NCBI GenBank assembly: GCA_023101885.1
Contig: JALPQD010000403.1
Span: 772,685 to 836,684, forward strand
Direction of reading: 5' to 3'
DNA length: 64,000 nucleotides
Source of the DNA: Typhlomys cinereus
Taxonomy: Eukaryota > Chordata > Mammalia > Rodentia > Platacanthomyidae
The position numbers and the translations under genes were made by a program. Below the pieces are notes generated by a model. It saw nothing but the letters and a program-made list of their open reading frames with translations. It was not told the origin of the DNA and did no database searches. This document shows, in pieces, positions 1 through 10,698 of this stretch (the stretch's first letter is position 1; each line of letters begins with the position of its first letter).

Positions 1-592
1 TGACCATCCCCTTTCTATGAATTGTATGGTATGACCATCCCCTTTCTATGAATTGTATGGTATGACCATCCCCTTTCTATGAATTGTATGGTATGACCAT
101 CCCCTTTCTATGAATTGTATGGTATGACCATCCCCTTTCTATGAATTGTATGGTATGACCATCCCCTTTCTATGAATTGTATGGTATGACCATCCCCTTT
201 CTATGAATTGTATGGTATGACCATCCCCTTTCTATGAATTGTATGGTATGACCATCCCCTTTCTATGAATTGTATGGTATGACCATCCCCTTTCTATGAA
301 TTGTATGGTATGACCATCCCCTTTCTATGAATGTATGGTATGACCATCCCCTTTCTATGAATTGTATGGTATGACCATCCCCTTTCTATGAATTGCTCCT
401 GGTATGACCTATCCCCTTTCAGTATGAATGTATGGTATGACCATCCCCTTGCTAGAATTGTATGGTATGACCATCACCCCTTTCTATGACATTGTATGTA
501 TGACCAATCCCCCTTCTATAATTGTATAGTATGACCATCCCCTCTCTCTATGATGTATGGTAACCATCCCACGCTTTCTATGAATTGTATGG
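1..592. repeat. 31-bp minisatellite, about 19 units
   Basis: The unit is the first 31 bases of the window. Units start at 1, 32, 63 and so on up to 311, and the first ten are identical. From 311 on the units carry deletions, insertions and substitutions (30 to 33 bp) until the array ends at about 592, where it passes without a break into an ancient L1. The left end is cut by the window, so the true length is unknown. There are no unique spacers, so it is not CRISPR-like. Confidence 0.97.
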
Positions 593-1236
593 TTCTAGGT
601 AACTCAGATAAATGGAATCACAGGACATTTGTCTTTTTCTGATAGATTACTTAGGTAGCAAACTACCCCAGCATTCATCTGTGAGTGGCATATGTCAAAA
701 TTTCCTCCCTTCTTATGTGTGAGTAATACTCATTTGTATGGGTATTCACATTGACATTTTTATTGCTTCCACCTTTTGGCTCTTGTGAACATGGGTGCAA
801 AACAGCTCTTTGAGATCCAACTTTCTGGCATTTTATGATCATGTGGCAATTCTGCTTTTGATGAACCACCATACTTCTTTCCGCAGTTGCTCTTCCTCTT
901 TACATTCCCACCAGTAGAGTGCAAGGGTTACAATTATTCCACATCCTTGCCAACCCTTGTTGTTTCCTGGTTTTGTAGGCTTTTTAATGTGTTTTTAAAT
1001 AGCAGGCATCCTACTCAGTGTATGGTGGTATCTCATTGTGAATTTGACTTGCATTTCCCTAATAACCACTGATGTTCAATATTTCTTCATATATTTATAG
1101 GCCATTTTATCTCTTCTCTAGAGACAGAAGTATTGATTCAAGTTCTCTGCATATTTATAATCCGATTATAATTCAAATTATTATTTTTTCATGTTCAGTT
1201 GTATTAATTTCTTTTTTAATTATTTATTCAATTGTG

Positions 1237-1288
<52 letters not shown>

Positions 1289-1740
1289 TGTGTAGAACCA
1301 TGGGCGAATTCGGGAAACTCCTCCTTGTTTACTGTGCCCCGGGATTCATAGGCTCCGCCCTACCAGGCCACCCCCGCTTCCGCCCGGCGTGGGGTCTAGG
1401 ATCCCAAGTCAGGACCTTCTGCCTGCAAGGCAGAGGCTTAACCCCTGAGCCACCTCTCCAGCTCCCAGTTGTATTAATTTCTTATCTAAATTAGATTCTC
1501 TTATTCGATATGTGATTTTCAAACATTTTCCTCCATTTCATATGCTATTTTCATTGTGATAACTTTGCCCTTCAGTGTAGACATTTTTAATATGACTGAC
1601 ATAGCCAGTTTACTTGCTTTTACTGTTTTTGTGCTTTTGATGCCATGTCAAAAAAAATGAGTAGTAGTAAATCCAAAGTTATTAATTTTTTTCTCTTTAC
1701 TTCTCAAGTTTCACAGCTTAGCTTTATGTTTAGGTCTTGT
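593..1740 (-). mobile_element. Ancient L1 (L1M-type) ORF2 3' region fragment
   Basis: Read on the plus strand this is the T-rich complement of the C-terminal ORF2 region of old mammalian L1. Stretches around 600-900 (tail of the RT-distal region), 880-1110 and 1484-1740 follow the order expected for L1M. No reading frame survives. The SINE at 1214-1465 splits it. The subfamily cannot be named by eye. Confidence 0.8.
1214..1465 (-). mobile_element. Young composite tRNA-headed SINE, flanked by TSD
   Basis: This is a reverse-oriented copy of the SINE family seen again at 30813-31111 and 52163-52477. In its own sense it has a B2-like tRNA head, a GC-rich body, a (CA)n tract (TG at 1236-1292 on plus) and an A/T-rich tail. 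The direct repeat AGTTGTATTAATTTCTT at 1197-1213 and 1467-1483 is a perfect 17-bp target-site duplication, diagnostic of L1-mediated insertion. Target: the ancient L1 around it. Confidence 0.95.
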
Positions 1741-2095
1741 TCTAGTTTACCATCATGTGTCCAGCAAGCTCATGTGTATGAACATATAATCTGAGGGTTC
1801 TGGTGCTGTCTGGAAAGCTAGAACCTTCAGGAACCTTCAGGAGGTAAGGCCTAGTTGGGGGAAATGGGACTCAACGGGAACAGGCATTGAGGTCTACAGC
1901 CTAGTGTTGATTCTCCTCTCTTTGCTTCCTGTTCTGTCAAAATGTGAGGAAACAGAGTCCCCAGTCACAAGCTCCTGCTGCTTGTCATCTTGCCTTGACT
2001 GTCATGATCACCATAAATTTCTGAAATTATAAAAATAACTAAATCCTTAATTCCTTAAGTTGATTTTTATCCATCAATGATTTGGTCATAACAAA
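1741..2095 (+). mobile_element. Probable MaLR-type solo LTR, degraded
   Basis: The order of blocks matches old rodent MaLR LTRs: a GGAGGTAAGGCCTAG-like block near 1850, a CTCTTTGCTTCCTG block near 1918, a stretch like the usual tail before the polyadenylation region near 2010, and a CTTAAGTTG stretch near 2056. The ends are not clear and no duplication is visible. Class is by resemblance only. Confidence 0.45.
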
Positions 2096-2334
2096 AAGAA
2101 AAGTAATGAGTACAGAAAAGTTGACATCAAGAAGTTTTGTTCTTGCTGTGGCTATCCGTGTGGTTTGAAGGCCTTTGGAGTTGGTGTGATGGAGGAACGT
2201 GGAAGAGTTATGGACCCCTAGGCTAAAGGAGCCCTCAATACTGTGAGCACAGCTTAATGGACCATTCTGGAGAGAGCTTGGAGGATCAGAATGCTCATAG
2301 AAATGGGGACAGTAAAGACGGTTCTTATGGGGCT
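2096..2334. other. Unclassified, probably old dispersed repeat
   Basis: The sequence resembles a rodent dispersed repeat (blocks about guiding words CTTTGGAGTTGG and CAGTAAAGACGG) and continues after the LTR, at 2713-2830. I cannot name the family. No reading frame of interest. Confidence 0.35.
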
Positions 2335-2712
2335 TGTAGTTATTAGCCTGAATGGTTGCTGATAAATCACTATCAACGCCTTAAGAGAATAAGGGGTTAA
2401 TTTTTTCTTACAATTGTTGGGTTACAATTCTCAGTCCAGCTTGACAAGAGAGCTCTCACCAACACCAGTGCCAAGGGAACTGGCTGCATCATCTCTACAA
2501 AACAGTTGAGAGAGGGACAATCTTTACTTGTCAGACCAGCCATGCCTGGCCAAGTATATACAAGGATGCCAACTTTCCCAACCAGCTCTCTGTATTTTAT
2601 TCCAGGGCCTAGTTCCACCTGGCATGGGCTGGGCCTTCCCCATCAACTACACAATCTCATGCAGGCTTGCTCTCTCAACAGAGCTCAAACCCTCAACTGT
2701 CGAACTGTGACA
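2335..2712 (-). mobile_element. Rodent ERVL-like solo LTR, copy C
   Basis: Same family as 17908-18332 and 27652-28061, in the same orientation as the latter. It has TG...CA ends and is flanked by a perfect 5-bp duplication, GGGCT at 2330-2334 and 2713-2717, as expected for an ERVL or MaLR provirus reduced to one LTR. On its own strand an AATAAA-like polyadenylation stretch lies near the end. This copy is shorter at its 5' side, where the GTCAACTTGAC palindrome is degraded. Confidence 0.85.
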
Positions 2713-3298
2713 GGGCTTTAGAGAGAACAAGGACTTCACCGGAATAGAGCCAAGAATCCGGCTGGATTTTGCTCATAAAATTTGAGCAAGGCTTAGTATA
2801 AAAGTAATGGACCAAGTTTTTTGTTTTTTTTTTTTTTTTTTTGGTGCAGGAAAATTCAAAATAGAATGACATTCGAGCTGTGGCATGTCTGCTTCTGTCT
2901 GCTCTTAGTTAAATTTATAATAAAAGAAAGCCAAACAAAATGAGAATGTATAGTTCTGCAAGAAAATGAGCATCAAAGAGGTTAAAGTTCTCTTCATCAA
3001 CATGATGGACTGTGTCAATCTGTGTAAAAATATGCCCTTCTTTCCTTCAGTCATTTTTTGGTCTGCTATTGGGTCAGAACAATAAGAGATGTGACCAAGA
3101 CTGGTTATTAGTCTATTTTATGCTACCTTCATAAAGGGTATAAGACAAGAGCCCAACTTCATTCTTGTGATTGTAGATACACACATTTTCCAACATGAAA
3201 ATTTGTTGAGATAGCTCCTTTTTCTTACTCTTAATGGTTTGGTAAATGTGAGCCTTATATTTTCTTACATTTGTCTATGTATGTGTATGTTTATATTT
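2713..3298. other. Non-coding, no recognised element after about 2830
   Basis: 2713-2830 continues the repeat described at 2096-2334. An 18-base T run sits at 2825-2842. The rest is AT-rich with no family I recognise. Confidence 0.4.
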
Positions 3299-3775
3299 GT
3301 ATTAGTCAGGTTCTCTAGAGATGCAGAATTAACACAATGAATATATATGTATATAATATGGGAAATGTATTGAGTCAGCTTATAGTATGGCCGAGGTAGT
3401 CCAATGATAGCTGCCAGTAGCTCCTTTGTTCGGTAGTCAAGTGGGTGATGGCTGAATGCTGGAGAATTCCTAGAGTCTTCAATCTAGCCAACAACGACTT
3501 GATGGGTTGGAAGGCTAGAGGGTCAAAGAAACACGGTGGCCAGAAGGAAGAGCGATTCCTAGCACAGCCTTAATAAGGCATCTGTTCTCTTAGGTGGCTT
3601 CTTTTTATATGATGCAGTACTGGGAGGATCCCATCAGAACTCTGGAGGTTCTGATAGGATCTAGGGCGGGTACAATCCTATCAAGTGGTCTCAGTTGATC
3701 CTTTCCAGAGATGGTCTCAGCCCATCTTAGTCAATACCGGGTGTGTCAAGTTGACACCCAGGCTTAACTATCATA
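3299..3775 (-). mobile_element. MLT2/ERVL-like LTR
   Basis: The plus strand starts with GTATTAGTCAGGTTCTCTAG and ends with the GTCAAGTTGACAC motif near 3747. These are the two reversed ends of the mammalian MLT2/ERVL LTR group. The interior is diverged. No internal retroviral genes are next to it, so it is a solo LTR. Confidence 0.6.
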
Positions 3776-4494
3776 TATTAGTATACCACATTAGCTCCTT
3801 TTGCTTTGCAACGAGTTTTGAAATAGGAAATGTGGTTATTTTCAGCATCGTACTTCTTCTGACTGATTGGCTGTTCAGGGTGACCACACTCATGATAAAT
3901 GAGAAGGAATATCAATCCCTGGGATACAGCCTTGTGCCAGAGCATCCTGAGAAAAGCAGGTTCTTCACCTGCTACTAACCAGATACCATAAGGGACCTGG
4001 GACCTGTCCATCCTTTTTATGTGATATCTCCTTTCTTTAAGAAAGTCAGATCATTATAATTTTGACCATTCCTTTTGACTGTTGATACGTTCAGGTTGTT
4101 TTATGCTTTATAGGTCAGTTCTATGCTTTCTTACTGGATGAGTGAGTGCTTTGAAATACCAGTGGCCTAATTTGCTAATTATTCTTGCTACGAAGTGTAT
4201 TGAGAAGGTGGTCTCCTCACTTCTGTACGTGGGGGAAACCTTTCCAACATTAGTCCTGGACCACATATTACTGGAAAGCACTTTGTGCATCACACAAAAA
4301 CAATAAGCAGTACTCTTTTACTAATCTTACAACCTATGCTCTTTATTTACTTAAGTCCTGAGACTTTAAAATGAAGTCTTTCTGGTATATCTTCTTGAAT
4401 AACTGCCTTATATAATCCTGTAATATTGATAAGTGGCATCCATATTCTTTGAAGAGAAGTCATACATATAAATAACAATTCTTTGGTATGTGTT
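3776..4494. other. Non-coding, no recognised element
   Basis: About 700 bp of moderately AT-rich sequence with only short chance ORFs on both strands and no repeat signature I recognise. Confidence 0.5.
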
Positions 4495-4800
4495 AGGGAT
4501 TCCTTTTAGGATCCCTAATGGATACCAGAGCCCTCAAATGCTCAAATCCTTTATTCAAAATGACATCATATGTGCATATACACATATCCTTCCATAGCTT
4601 TAAATCATCACTAGATGACTTACAACAGTCTATCTCAATATAAATACTTTCTAAATGATTATTATACTGTATTTTGTAAGCAGCAATGATAAGAGAAAAA
4701 AATCAGCTTCATTTGTTAAAATTTTTTCCAGCACTTTTCAGTCTACTGTTGAATGAATGTGCATGTGCAGAATCGGTAGTTATTTTGAGATTAACTATAC
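4495..4800. mobile_element. Tigger-like (TcMar) DNA transposon remnant
   Basis: The run of blocks (GATACCAGAGCCC..CTCAAATGCTCAA near 4520, CTTTAAATCATC near 4598, then a block with TACTGTATTTTGTAAG near 4665) follows the terminal part of the Tigger family of mammalian mariner-like elements. No transposase frame is present, so it is a non-autonomous or truncated copy. Confidence 0.55.
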
Positions 4801-5832
4801 TTTGTTTCTTGATGTATTTTGGAAATACTTATTTCTGTTTGATAACTAAGAGAACATATGCTTCTTTTTTATAGAAACATGATTCAAGTTACATTAAATA
4901 AAACAGGGTTTTATTGTTTCATTAATCTGGGAGCCATTAGTGGTTGGGCCTTACAAGATGCTATCGGGTCTCTGTTTCCTGCCTCTTACGTGTCTGTAGT
5001 TTGCTTCCTCTCTGCTGTCCGCCTTCTTAGCAGGCTGTCCCATCAGGTAGCATTTTGGTGCTGGAGGCACTTATCTGCTGTTACCTCTTCAGGAATCCCA
5101 GTGAATGGGAGAACTCCCCCTCCACACACCCATACACACACACACACACACACACCCCTGTACATGTGGCTCAAACTTAAACACCTCCAAGGATTTTCAC
5201 TGGCCATTCTTGGTCCATATATGCACAGTTATGGACAATAAGTTTGGAAGGAGGAGACAATCTTAGGTAAATAGGAGTGAGTCACATGTTTACCCAAATG
5301 CTAGGGTGAAGCCACTGAGCTAAATTTCGTAGACGGGGTTCGAGTGTGGGAAAATTAAAATACCATGGATGAGAACAGGAGAAAAATGCTGACAGGGGCC
5401 AATTGTTTTCTCTAGAGAATTACCTAAAATGAGCCATCAGTAATGGTAACCTCATTTCCCTTAGCACAGGGTCTTTTCCAGTATTGCCCCCAGAACTTCC
5501 TTCGGAGTTAGTTCCCTTCAAAGACATCCCAGAATGGAGAATTCACACATCCTTCCACACATCTTCCCTTCCAGTGTGGTACAAACCTAGTTAGTAGTTT
5601 TCTTTCGGTTAGTCCAAGGCTTCCTGTAATGAATTATCCTAACTTGATGCATAATAACTTCACAAGAAAATAAAATTTCATATTTTCCAAGGGGTACTTC
5701 AAATGTTAGAGGCAAATTTCAGCAATGTCCATTAAGTTTCGTGTCTTTGCCAGTGAATTTTGACGATTTCCCACTCAATCTCCATCCTGAAGCCAGGATT
5801 TCCTTTTTAGCTGCAGTTGCAATGGGCTTTTC
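4801..5832. other. Non-coding stretch with one CA microsatellite
   Basis: A (CA)n run lies at about 5131-5155. The 127-codon frame at 4858-5241 reads through this repeat and has no recognisable domain. The rest is unique-looking sequence up to the L1 target-site duplication. Confidence 0.5.
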
Positions 5833-5848
5833 TGGCCTCTTGAACTTT
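5833..5848. repeat. L1 target-site duplication, 3' side copy
   Basis: TGGCCTCTTGAACTTT, identical to 12073-12088. The pre-insertion site reads ACTTT/A on the plus strand at the junction, close to the TTTT/A preference of L1 endonuclease. Confidence 0.97.
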
Positions 5849-5861
5849 TTTTTTTTTTTTT

Positions 5862-6846
5862 AATTTCAGCTCATACAAACTTATTAGGTACACCAGTTCC
5901 CTCCCTCCCTCCTCCTCCCCCCGTACCCCCTGCTCCCCCTCCCCACCCCTCTCCCTCCCCATCCCCCAGTGCCTCCCACCCCAATTCCCAGAGAGTCCTT
6001 TCTTGTGCATGTCTGATTTTCCTCTGGGCCCTCCTCTCCGATGACGTACAAGGACCCAGTGGCCTTTCCCGAACCCTTTCCCGTGTTCCCCTTAGGTATA
6101 GGAACACTGCTGTGGCTGCCAATTCTTTGCCTCCAAGGATCTTGGTGCCTTTAGCAGATGCTAGACTTTGTGAGGTCAACAGTGTGTTGGACAATGCGCA
6201 GGGCATGCAAAGTCCAATTATGATTGCTTCAGCCCTAACTAGTATAGAGTATCTTACATATCATTGCTCCTCCCATCCTTATGCTCTTACACTCTTACCG
6301 CCCCCTCTTCCGCAAATTTCCCTGAGCTTCAAGATGGGGAGAGATTAAGCTGGCCTAGTTCTAGGTGGTTGATATAGAGTCTCTGAAGTTCTGGATTGTG
6401 GTTTGTTGATTTTCTTTTGCAGTTTTGCTGCTCCTGCAATGCGCTTCACTCCATCCTGGTGGGCATTGTATGTTACCCCCTGGCCAGAGACAAAAAGCTG
6501 TTAGAGTCTTATGATAAAAGCACATTCAAAGGTAGATGTAATAAAAGTGGAAAACCACAGTGAGGGAGGGGTCTATCATTTGCAAAATTGTTACTTTTTA
6601 TCTGCCAGACTATATGCCCTCCTCTTCTGGTGAGATCACTCCCCCTCAGTAGTAAATGATCAGGAACAAAAGTCTGTGAACTTAATCAGATGTCTCATTA
6701 CTTATTTGGGTCCTTGGTGGAGGCCTATTTTCCCTGCTGTAACATGGTCCCTTCTCTCCTTCTTTCTGGTGTGGCCCTCTTACCCCATCCCTCCTGTTAA
6801 TAATCCTTGGAATTACTGGCTCTAGGTGGGCTGGGTGGGTTTGGTA
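5862..6846 (-). other. L1 3' UTR
   Basis: About 985 bp between the ORF2 stop and the poly(A). It is matched closely by the truncated copy at 59768-60717, which confirms it belongs to the element. No long ATG-started frame is shared in sense. Confidence 0.85.
5895..5995 (-). other. G-rich tract in L1 3' UTR, quadruplex-prone
   Basis: The minus strand is a near-continuous series of runs of three to six G separated by one or two other bases (C runs on plus). Four or more such runs recur within short spans, which fits the intramolecular G-quadruplex pattern. The same tract is kept at about 59828-59930. Purine-rich tracts in the 3' UTR are typical of mammalian L1. Confidence 0.75.
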
Positions 6847-6961
6847 CTAGGAGCCACCTATTAGGGAGTACATACGGTGCTTAATTTTCTGGGTCTGGGA
6901 TACTTCACTTAATATAATTGTTTCTAATGACATCCATTTCCCGGCAAATTCCAGTAATTCA

Positions 6962-8353
6962 TCATTTTTGATAGATGTACCACCGTTTCCTTATCCACTC
7001 GTCAACTGTTGGACATTTGGGCTGATTCCATGACTTTGCTATTGTAAACAGTGCTGACATGAACATGGTCGTGCTTGTGCTATCGAGGTGAACCTCTGCT
7101 GTATGGGGGGTTATTCCCAAAAGTGGAATAACAGGGTCATATGGCATTTCAATCTTTAATTTCTTTAAGAATCTCCAGACGGCTCGCCAGAGTGGCTGTA
7201 TGAGCCTGCATTCCCACCAGCAATGTAGGAGAGTTCCCCTCTCTCCACATCCTCTCCAGCATTTGTCGTTGTTTGTATTGTGGATTTTTGCCATCCTGAC
7301 CTGCATGAGATGATATCTCAGGGAAGTTTTGATTTGCATTTCCCTGATGGCTAAGGAAGTGGAGCATTTTTTCAGATATTTGTTAGACATTTTAATTTCA
7401 TCCCTGGTAAAGTTTCTTTTAAGTTCCAGGGCCCATTTTTTAATTGGGCCATTGGTTTCCTTGGTGTTTAGTTTTCTAAGTTCTTTGTGCACTCTGGACA
7501 ATAGAGCTCTATCAGATATGTGGTTAGTGAAGATTTTCTCCCATTCTGTGGGTTGCCTTTGAGCTCCAGTTACAATCTCTTTATCTGAACAGAAGCTCTT
7601 TAATTTCACAAGATCCCAACTGTTGAGAGTTGATAGCAGTGACTGTGCCATTGGATGTCTCTTTAGGAACTGTTGGCCTAGCCCAATCAGCTCGAGGGAG
7701 TTCCCTATCCTTTCAAATATGGTTTTTATAGTCTCTGGCCTGATATCAAGGTCCTTGATCCATTTGGAATTAAGTCTTGTACATGGTGACAAGTACGGGT
7801 CCAGCTTTAATCTTCTGCATGTGGAGATCCAGTTTTGCCAGCACCATTTGTTGAAGATGCTGTTCTTTTTCCATTGGATTCTTTGGGCCCCTTTGTCAAA
7901 GACCAAATGGCTGTAACTTTGTGGGCTTATATCTGGGTCTTCAATCCTTATCCATTGATCTGTGTGTCTATTTTGGAGCCAGTACCAGGCTGTCTTTACA
8001 ACTATGGATTTGTAGTATAGACTAAGGTTTGGTATGGTTATACCTCCAGCTGTGTTTTTGTTACTCAGGATTGTTTTTGCTATCCTGGGTCTTTTGTGCC
8101 TCCATATGAACTTTGAGATTGTTTGGTCAACTTCTTTAAAGAATTGCTTTGGGATTTTGATTGGTATAGCATTGAATCTGTATATTGCCTTTGGTAGGAT
8201 GGTCATTTTCACGATGTTGATTCTGCCAATCCAGGAACAAGGGAGGTCTTTCCACCTTCTGGTGTCTTCTGCTATTTCTTTCTTTAGGGTTTTAAAGTTT
8301 TCATTGTAAAGGTCTTTTACCTCCTTAGTTAGGTTTATACCAAGGTATTTCAT
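6962..8353 (-). pseudogene. ORF2 segment 3: thumb and C-terminal Cys-rich domain
   Basis: 463 codons in a third phase, starting in the T8 run. It begins with [20 protein letters not shown], the thumb region after the palm. Typical L1 blocks follow (PCSWIGRINIVKMTILPKAIYRFNA). A CX3CX7HX4C motif at C365, C369, H377 and C382 is the L1 C-terminal zinc-knuckle-like element needed for RNA binding. The frame stops early at 6962, about 38 codons short. The proper end (KNDELLEF..., stop at 6847) lies in another phase after a short deletion. Confidence 0.92.
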
Positions 8354-9389
8354 TTTTTTTAGGGGCTATAATAAATGATATTGTTTCTCTCAAGGCTTTT
8401 TCATTTCTTTCATTCTGTGCATATAGGAAGGCCTCTGATTTTTGCACATTTATTTTGTATCCTGCCACCCTGCTGAACTTCTCAATTAGTTCCAGGAGCT
8501 TCCTGGTGGAGTTTTTGGGATCCCTCAGGTATAAGATCATGTCATCTGCAAATAGGGATAGCTTGACTTCTTCCTTGCCGATTTGAATCCCTCTTATGTC
8601 CCTTTCTTGTCTTATGGCTTCAGCTAACACTTCAAGTACAATATTGAATAGAAGTGGTGAGAGTGGACAGCCTTGTCTAGTTCCTGATCGAAGTGGGAAT
8701 GCTTCCAATTGTTCCCCATTGAGCATAATCCTTGCTGTGGGCTGGTTGTATATAGCTTTTATTATATTGATAAAGGTTCCTTCCATTCCCACTGTCTCTA
8801 GCGTTTTGATCATAAAAGGCTGTTGGATCTTGTCAAAAGCTTTTTCTGCATCTATCGAGAGTATCATGTGGTCTTGGACTTTGGACTGGTTTACATGATG
8901 AATTACATTTATTGATTTGCGTATGTTGAACCAACCTTGTGTGCCGGGGATGAAGCCTACTTGGTCCCCATGAATGATCTTTTTAATATGTTTTTGAATC
9001 CGATTCACTAAGACTTTGTTGAGAATCTTTGCGTCTGTGTTCATCAGGGACATCGGCCTATAGTTTTCTTTTTTAAGCGAATCTTTATTAGGTTTTGGGA
9101 TTAAAACGATATTAGCTTCATAGAAGGAATTTGGTAGTGTTCCTTCCTTTGCTATTTGATGGAACAGTTTAAGGAGTATTGGTGTTATTAACTCCTTAAA
9201 TGTCTGGTAGAACTCTGTGCTGAATCCATCTGGTCCAGGACATTTTTTGGTGGGAAGATTCGAGATTACTTCCTCATTTTCCTTATATGTTATAGGACTA
9301 TTTAAATAATTCACAACTTCCTGATTCAATTTAGGTAAGTTGTGTTTACTTAGAAATTCATCCATCTCTTTTGTGTTGTCAAACTTCAC
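8325..9389 (-). pseudogene. ORF2 segment 2: reverse transcriptase domain
   Basis: The open frame in this phase really begins near 9471, upstream of the first ATG at 9389. It covers the fingers and palm: [14 protein letters not shown], then [34 protein letters not shown], the [20 protein letters not shown] motif, and the catalytic FADDMILYL box at about residues 280-288. FADD supplies two of the metal-binding aspartates. The frame is lost at the T8 run 8353-8360, and the last residues before the chance stop at 8325 are out of phase. Confidence 0.93.
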
Positions 9390-9415
9390 AGAGTATAAGT
9401 TTTTGAAATATGATG

Positions 9416-10648
9416 TTATAATTCTCTGGATTTCTTGGGTATCAGTAGTGATAACTCCATGTTCATTTCTAATTTTTTAATTTGGGTTTTCTCTCTCTTA
9501 CTTTTGTTTAATTTAGCTAGGGGTGTATCAATCTTATTGATTTTTTCAAAGAACCAGCTTTTTGACTGGTTGATTTTTTCTATCGTTTTCTTAATCTCGA
9601 TTTCAGATATTTCTCCCCTTATTTTGCTAATCTCCTCTCTTCTACTACCTTTGGGATCAGATTGCTCTAGTTTCTCTAAAGCTTTAAGCTGCATTGTTAA
9701 GTTGTTTATTTCTGATGTTTCCATTTTATTGACGTAGGCATTAAGAGCTATGAACTTACCTCTTAGAACAGCTTTCATTGTGTCCCAGAGATTTTGGTAA
9801 GTTGTATTTTCGTTATCATTCACTTTCAGGAAATCTTGAATTTCCTTTTTAATTTCTTCCTGAATCCAGTTCTCATTCAGCATCATAGTGTTAAGTTTCC
9901 AGGAGTTAGTGTATTTTCTCTTGTTTGATGTGTTGTGGATGTCCAGCTTTAGGCCGTGGTGGTCTGATAGGGCACAGGTTAGAATTTCAACTTTCTTGTA
10001 TATGTGTAGATTCACTTTGTGGCCCAATATGTGATCTATTTTGGACAAAGTTCCGTGTGCTGCTGAGAAAAATGTGTATTCTTTGGTGCGTGGGTGAAAA
10101 GTTCGATAGAGATCTGTAAGGTCCATTTCTTTCAGGGTTTGATTAAGTTCCAAAGTGTCTCTGTTAAGCTTTTGACCTGTTGATCTATCCCATGTTGAGA
10201 GGGCGGTGTTGAAGTCCCCAAGAATTATCGTTTGGGGATTGATTTCTTGCTTTAGACGCTGTAGGGTTTTCTTAATGAATGTGGAGGGGCCCGTATTGGG
10301 TGCATAAATATTCAGTATTTTCAAGTCTTCCTGGTGAATTGTACCTGTGACTAAAATGTAGTATCCATCCGTGTCTCTTATAATTTTCTTTGGTTTGAAA
10401 TCCACTTTGTCTGATAGCATAATGGCTACCCTTGCCTGTTTTCTGCTTCCATTTGCTTGTAGAATTGTTGACCAGCCTTTTATTTTTAGAGCGTGCCTAT
10501 CTTTTGTGGTGAGATGGGTTTCCTGCATGCAGCAGATTGATGGATTGTGATTTTTAATCCAAGTTTGTAATCTGTGTCTCTTGATTGGTGAATTAAGTCC
10601 ATTAACATTTAGTGTTATAATGGAGAAACTATTGTTAATTCCAGCCAT
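9416..10648 (-). pseudogene. ORF2 segment 1: AP-type endonuclease domain
   Basis: Open for 410 codons, the last 19 or so being out of frame after the break near 9472. Residues 1-240 are the endonuclease. The conserved catalytic residues fall at canonical L1 positions: N14 (LNVNGLN), E43 (QETH), D145 and N147 (GDFN), D205 (IDHIL), D229 and H230 (SDHH). This domain nicks target DNA at TTTT/A-like sites to start target-primed reverse transcription. After it comes the linker region rich in Lys and Glu. The domain is undamaged, so a truncated endonuclease-only product is conceivable. Confidence 0.93.
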
Positions 10649-10698
10649 TTATTATGTTTAGTAGCTTTTATAAGTATATTGCTTCGTTTTTAATGATG

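Larger units (their letters stand above)
6847..10648 (-). pseudogene. LINE-1 ORF2 (endonuclease and reverse transcriptase), three frame breaks
   Basis: It starts with ATG at 10648, 50 bp after the ORF1 stop, the usual L1 dicistronic spacing. Homology to L1 ORF2 is continuous to a stop at 6847-6849, but in four successive frames. Break 1, near 9472, fits a one-base deletion in an A/T-rich stretch. Break 2, in the T8 run at 8353-8360, fits a one-base insertion. Break 3, near 6968, joins the residues YIY directly to a KNDE block, and roughly 20-25 nt normally found there in mammalian L1 seem to be missing. No nonsense codon lies inside any segment. As written, the assembled sequence could not make a full-length ORF2 protein, so retrotransposition in cis would fail. 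Confidence 0.9.

Noticed and set aside
1..592. CRISPR-like array
   Set aside because: Units are directly adjacent with no spacers, in a mammalian repeat context.
5871..6206. 111-codon minus-strand frame (also 59862-60137)
   Set aside because: 3' UTR sequence read through the G-rich tract. The two copies do not keep the same ends, and low complexity explains the Gly/Glu/Arg content.
6112..6348. 78-codon plus-strand frame in the L1 3' UTR, with an equal-length partner at 60043-60279
   Set aside because: The two look like a conserved antisense gene, but they begin at GTG and TTG, not ATG, and are simply homologous because both are L1 3' UTR copies. Amino acid changes are frequent between them.
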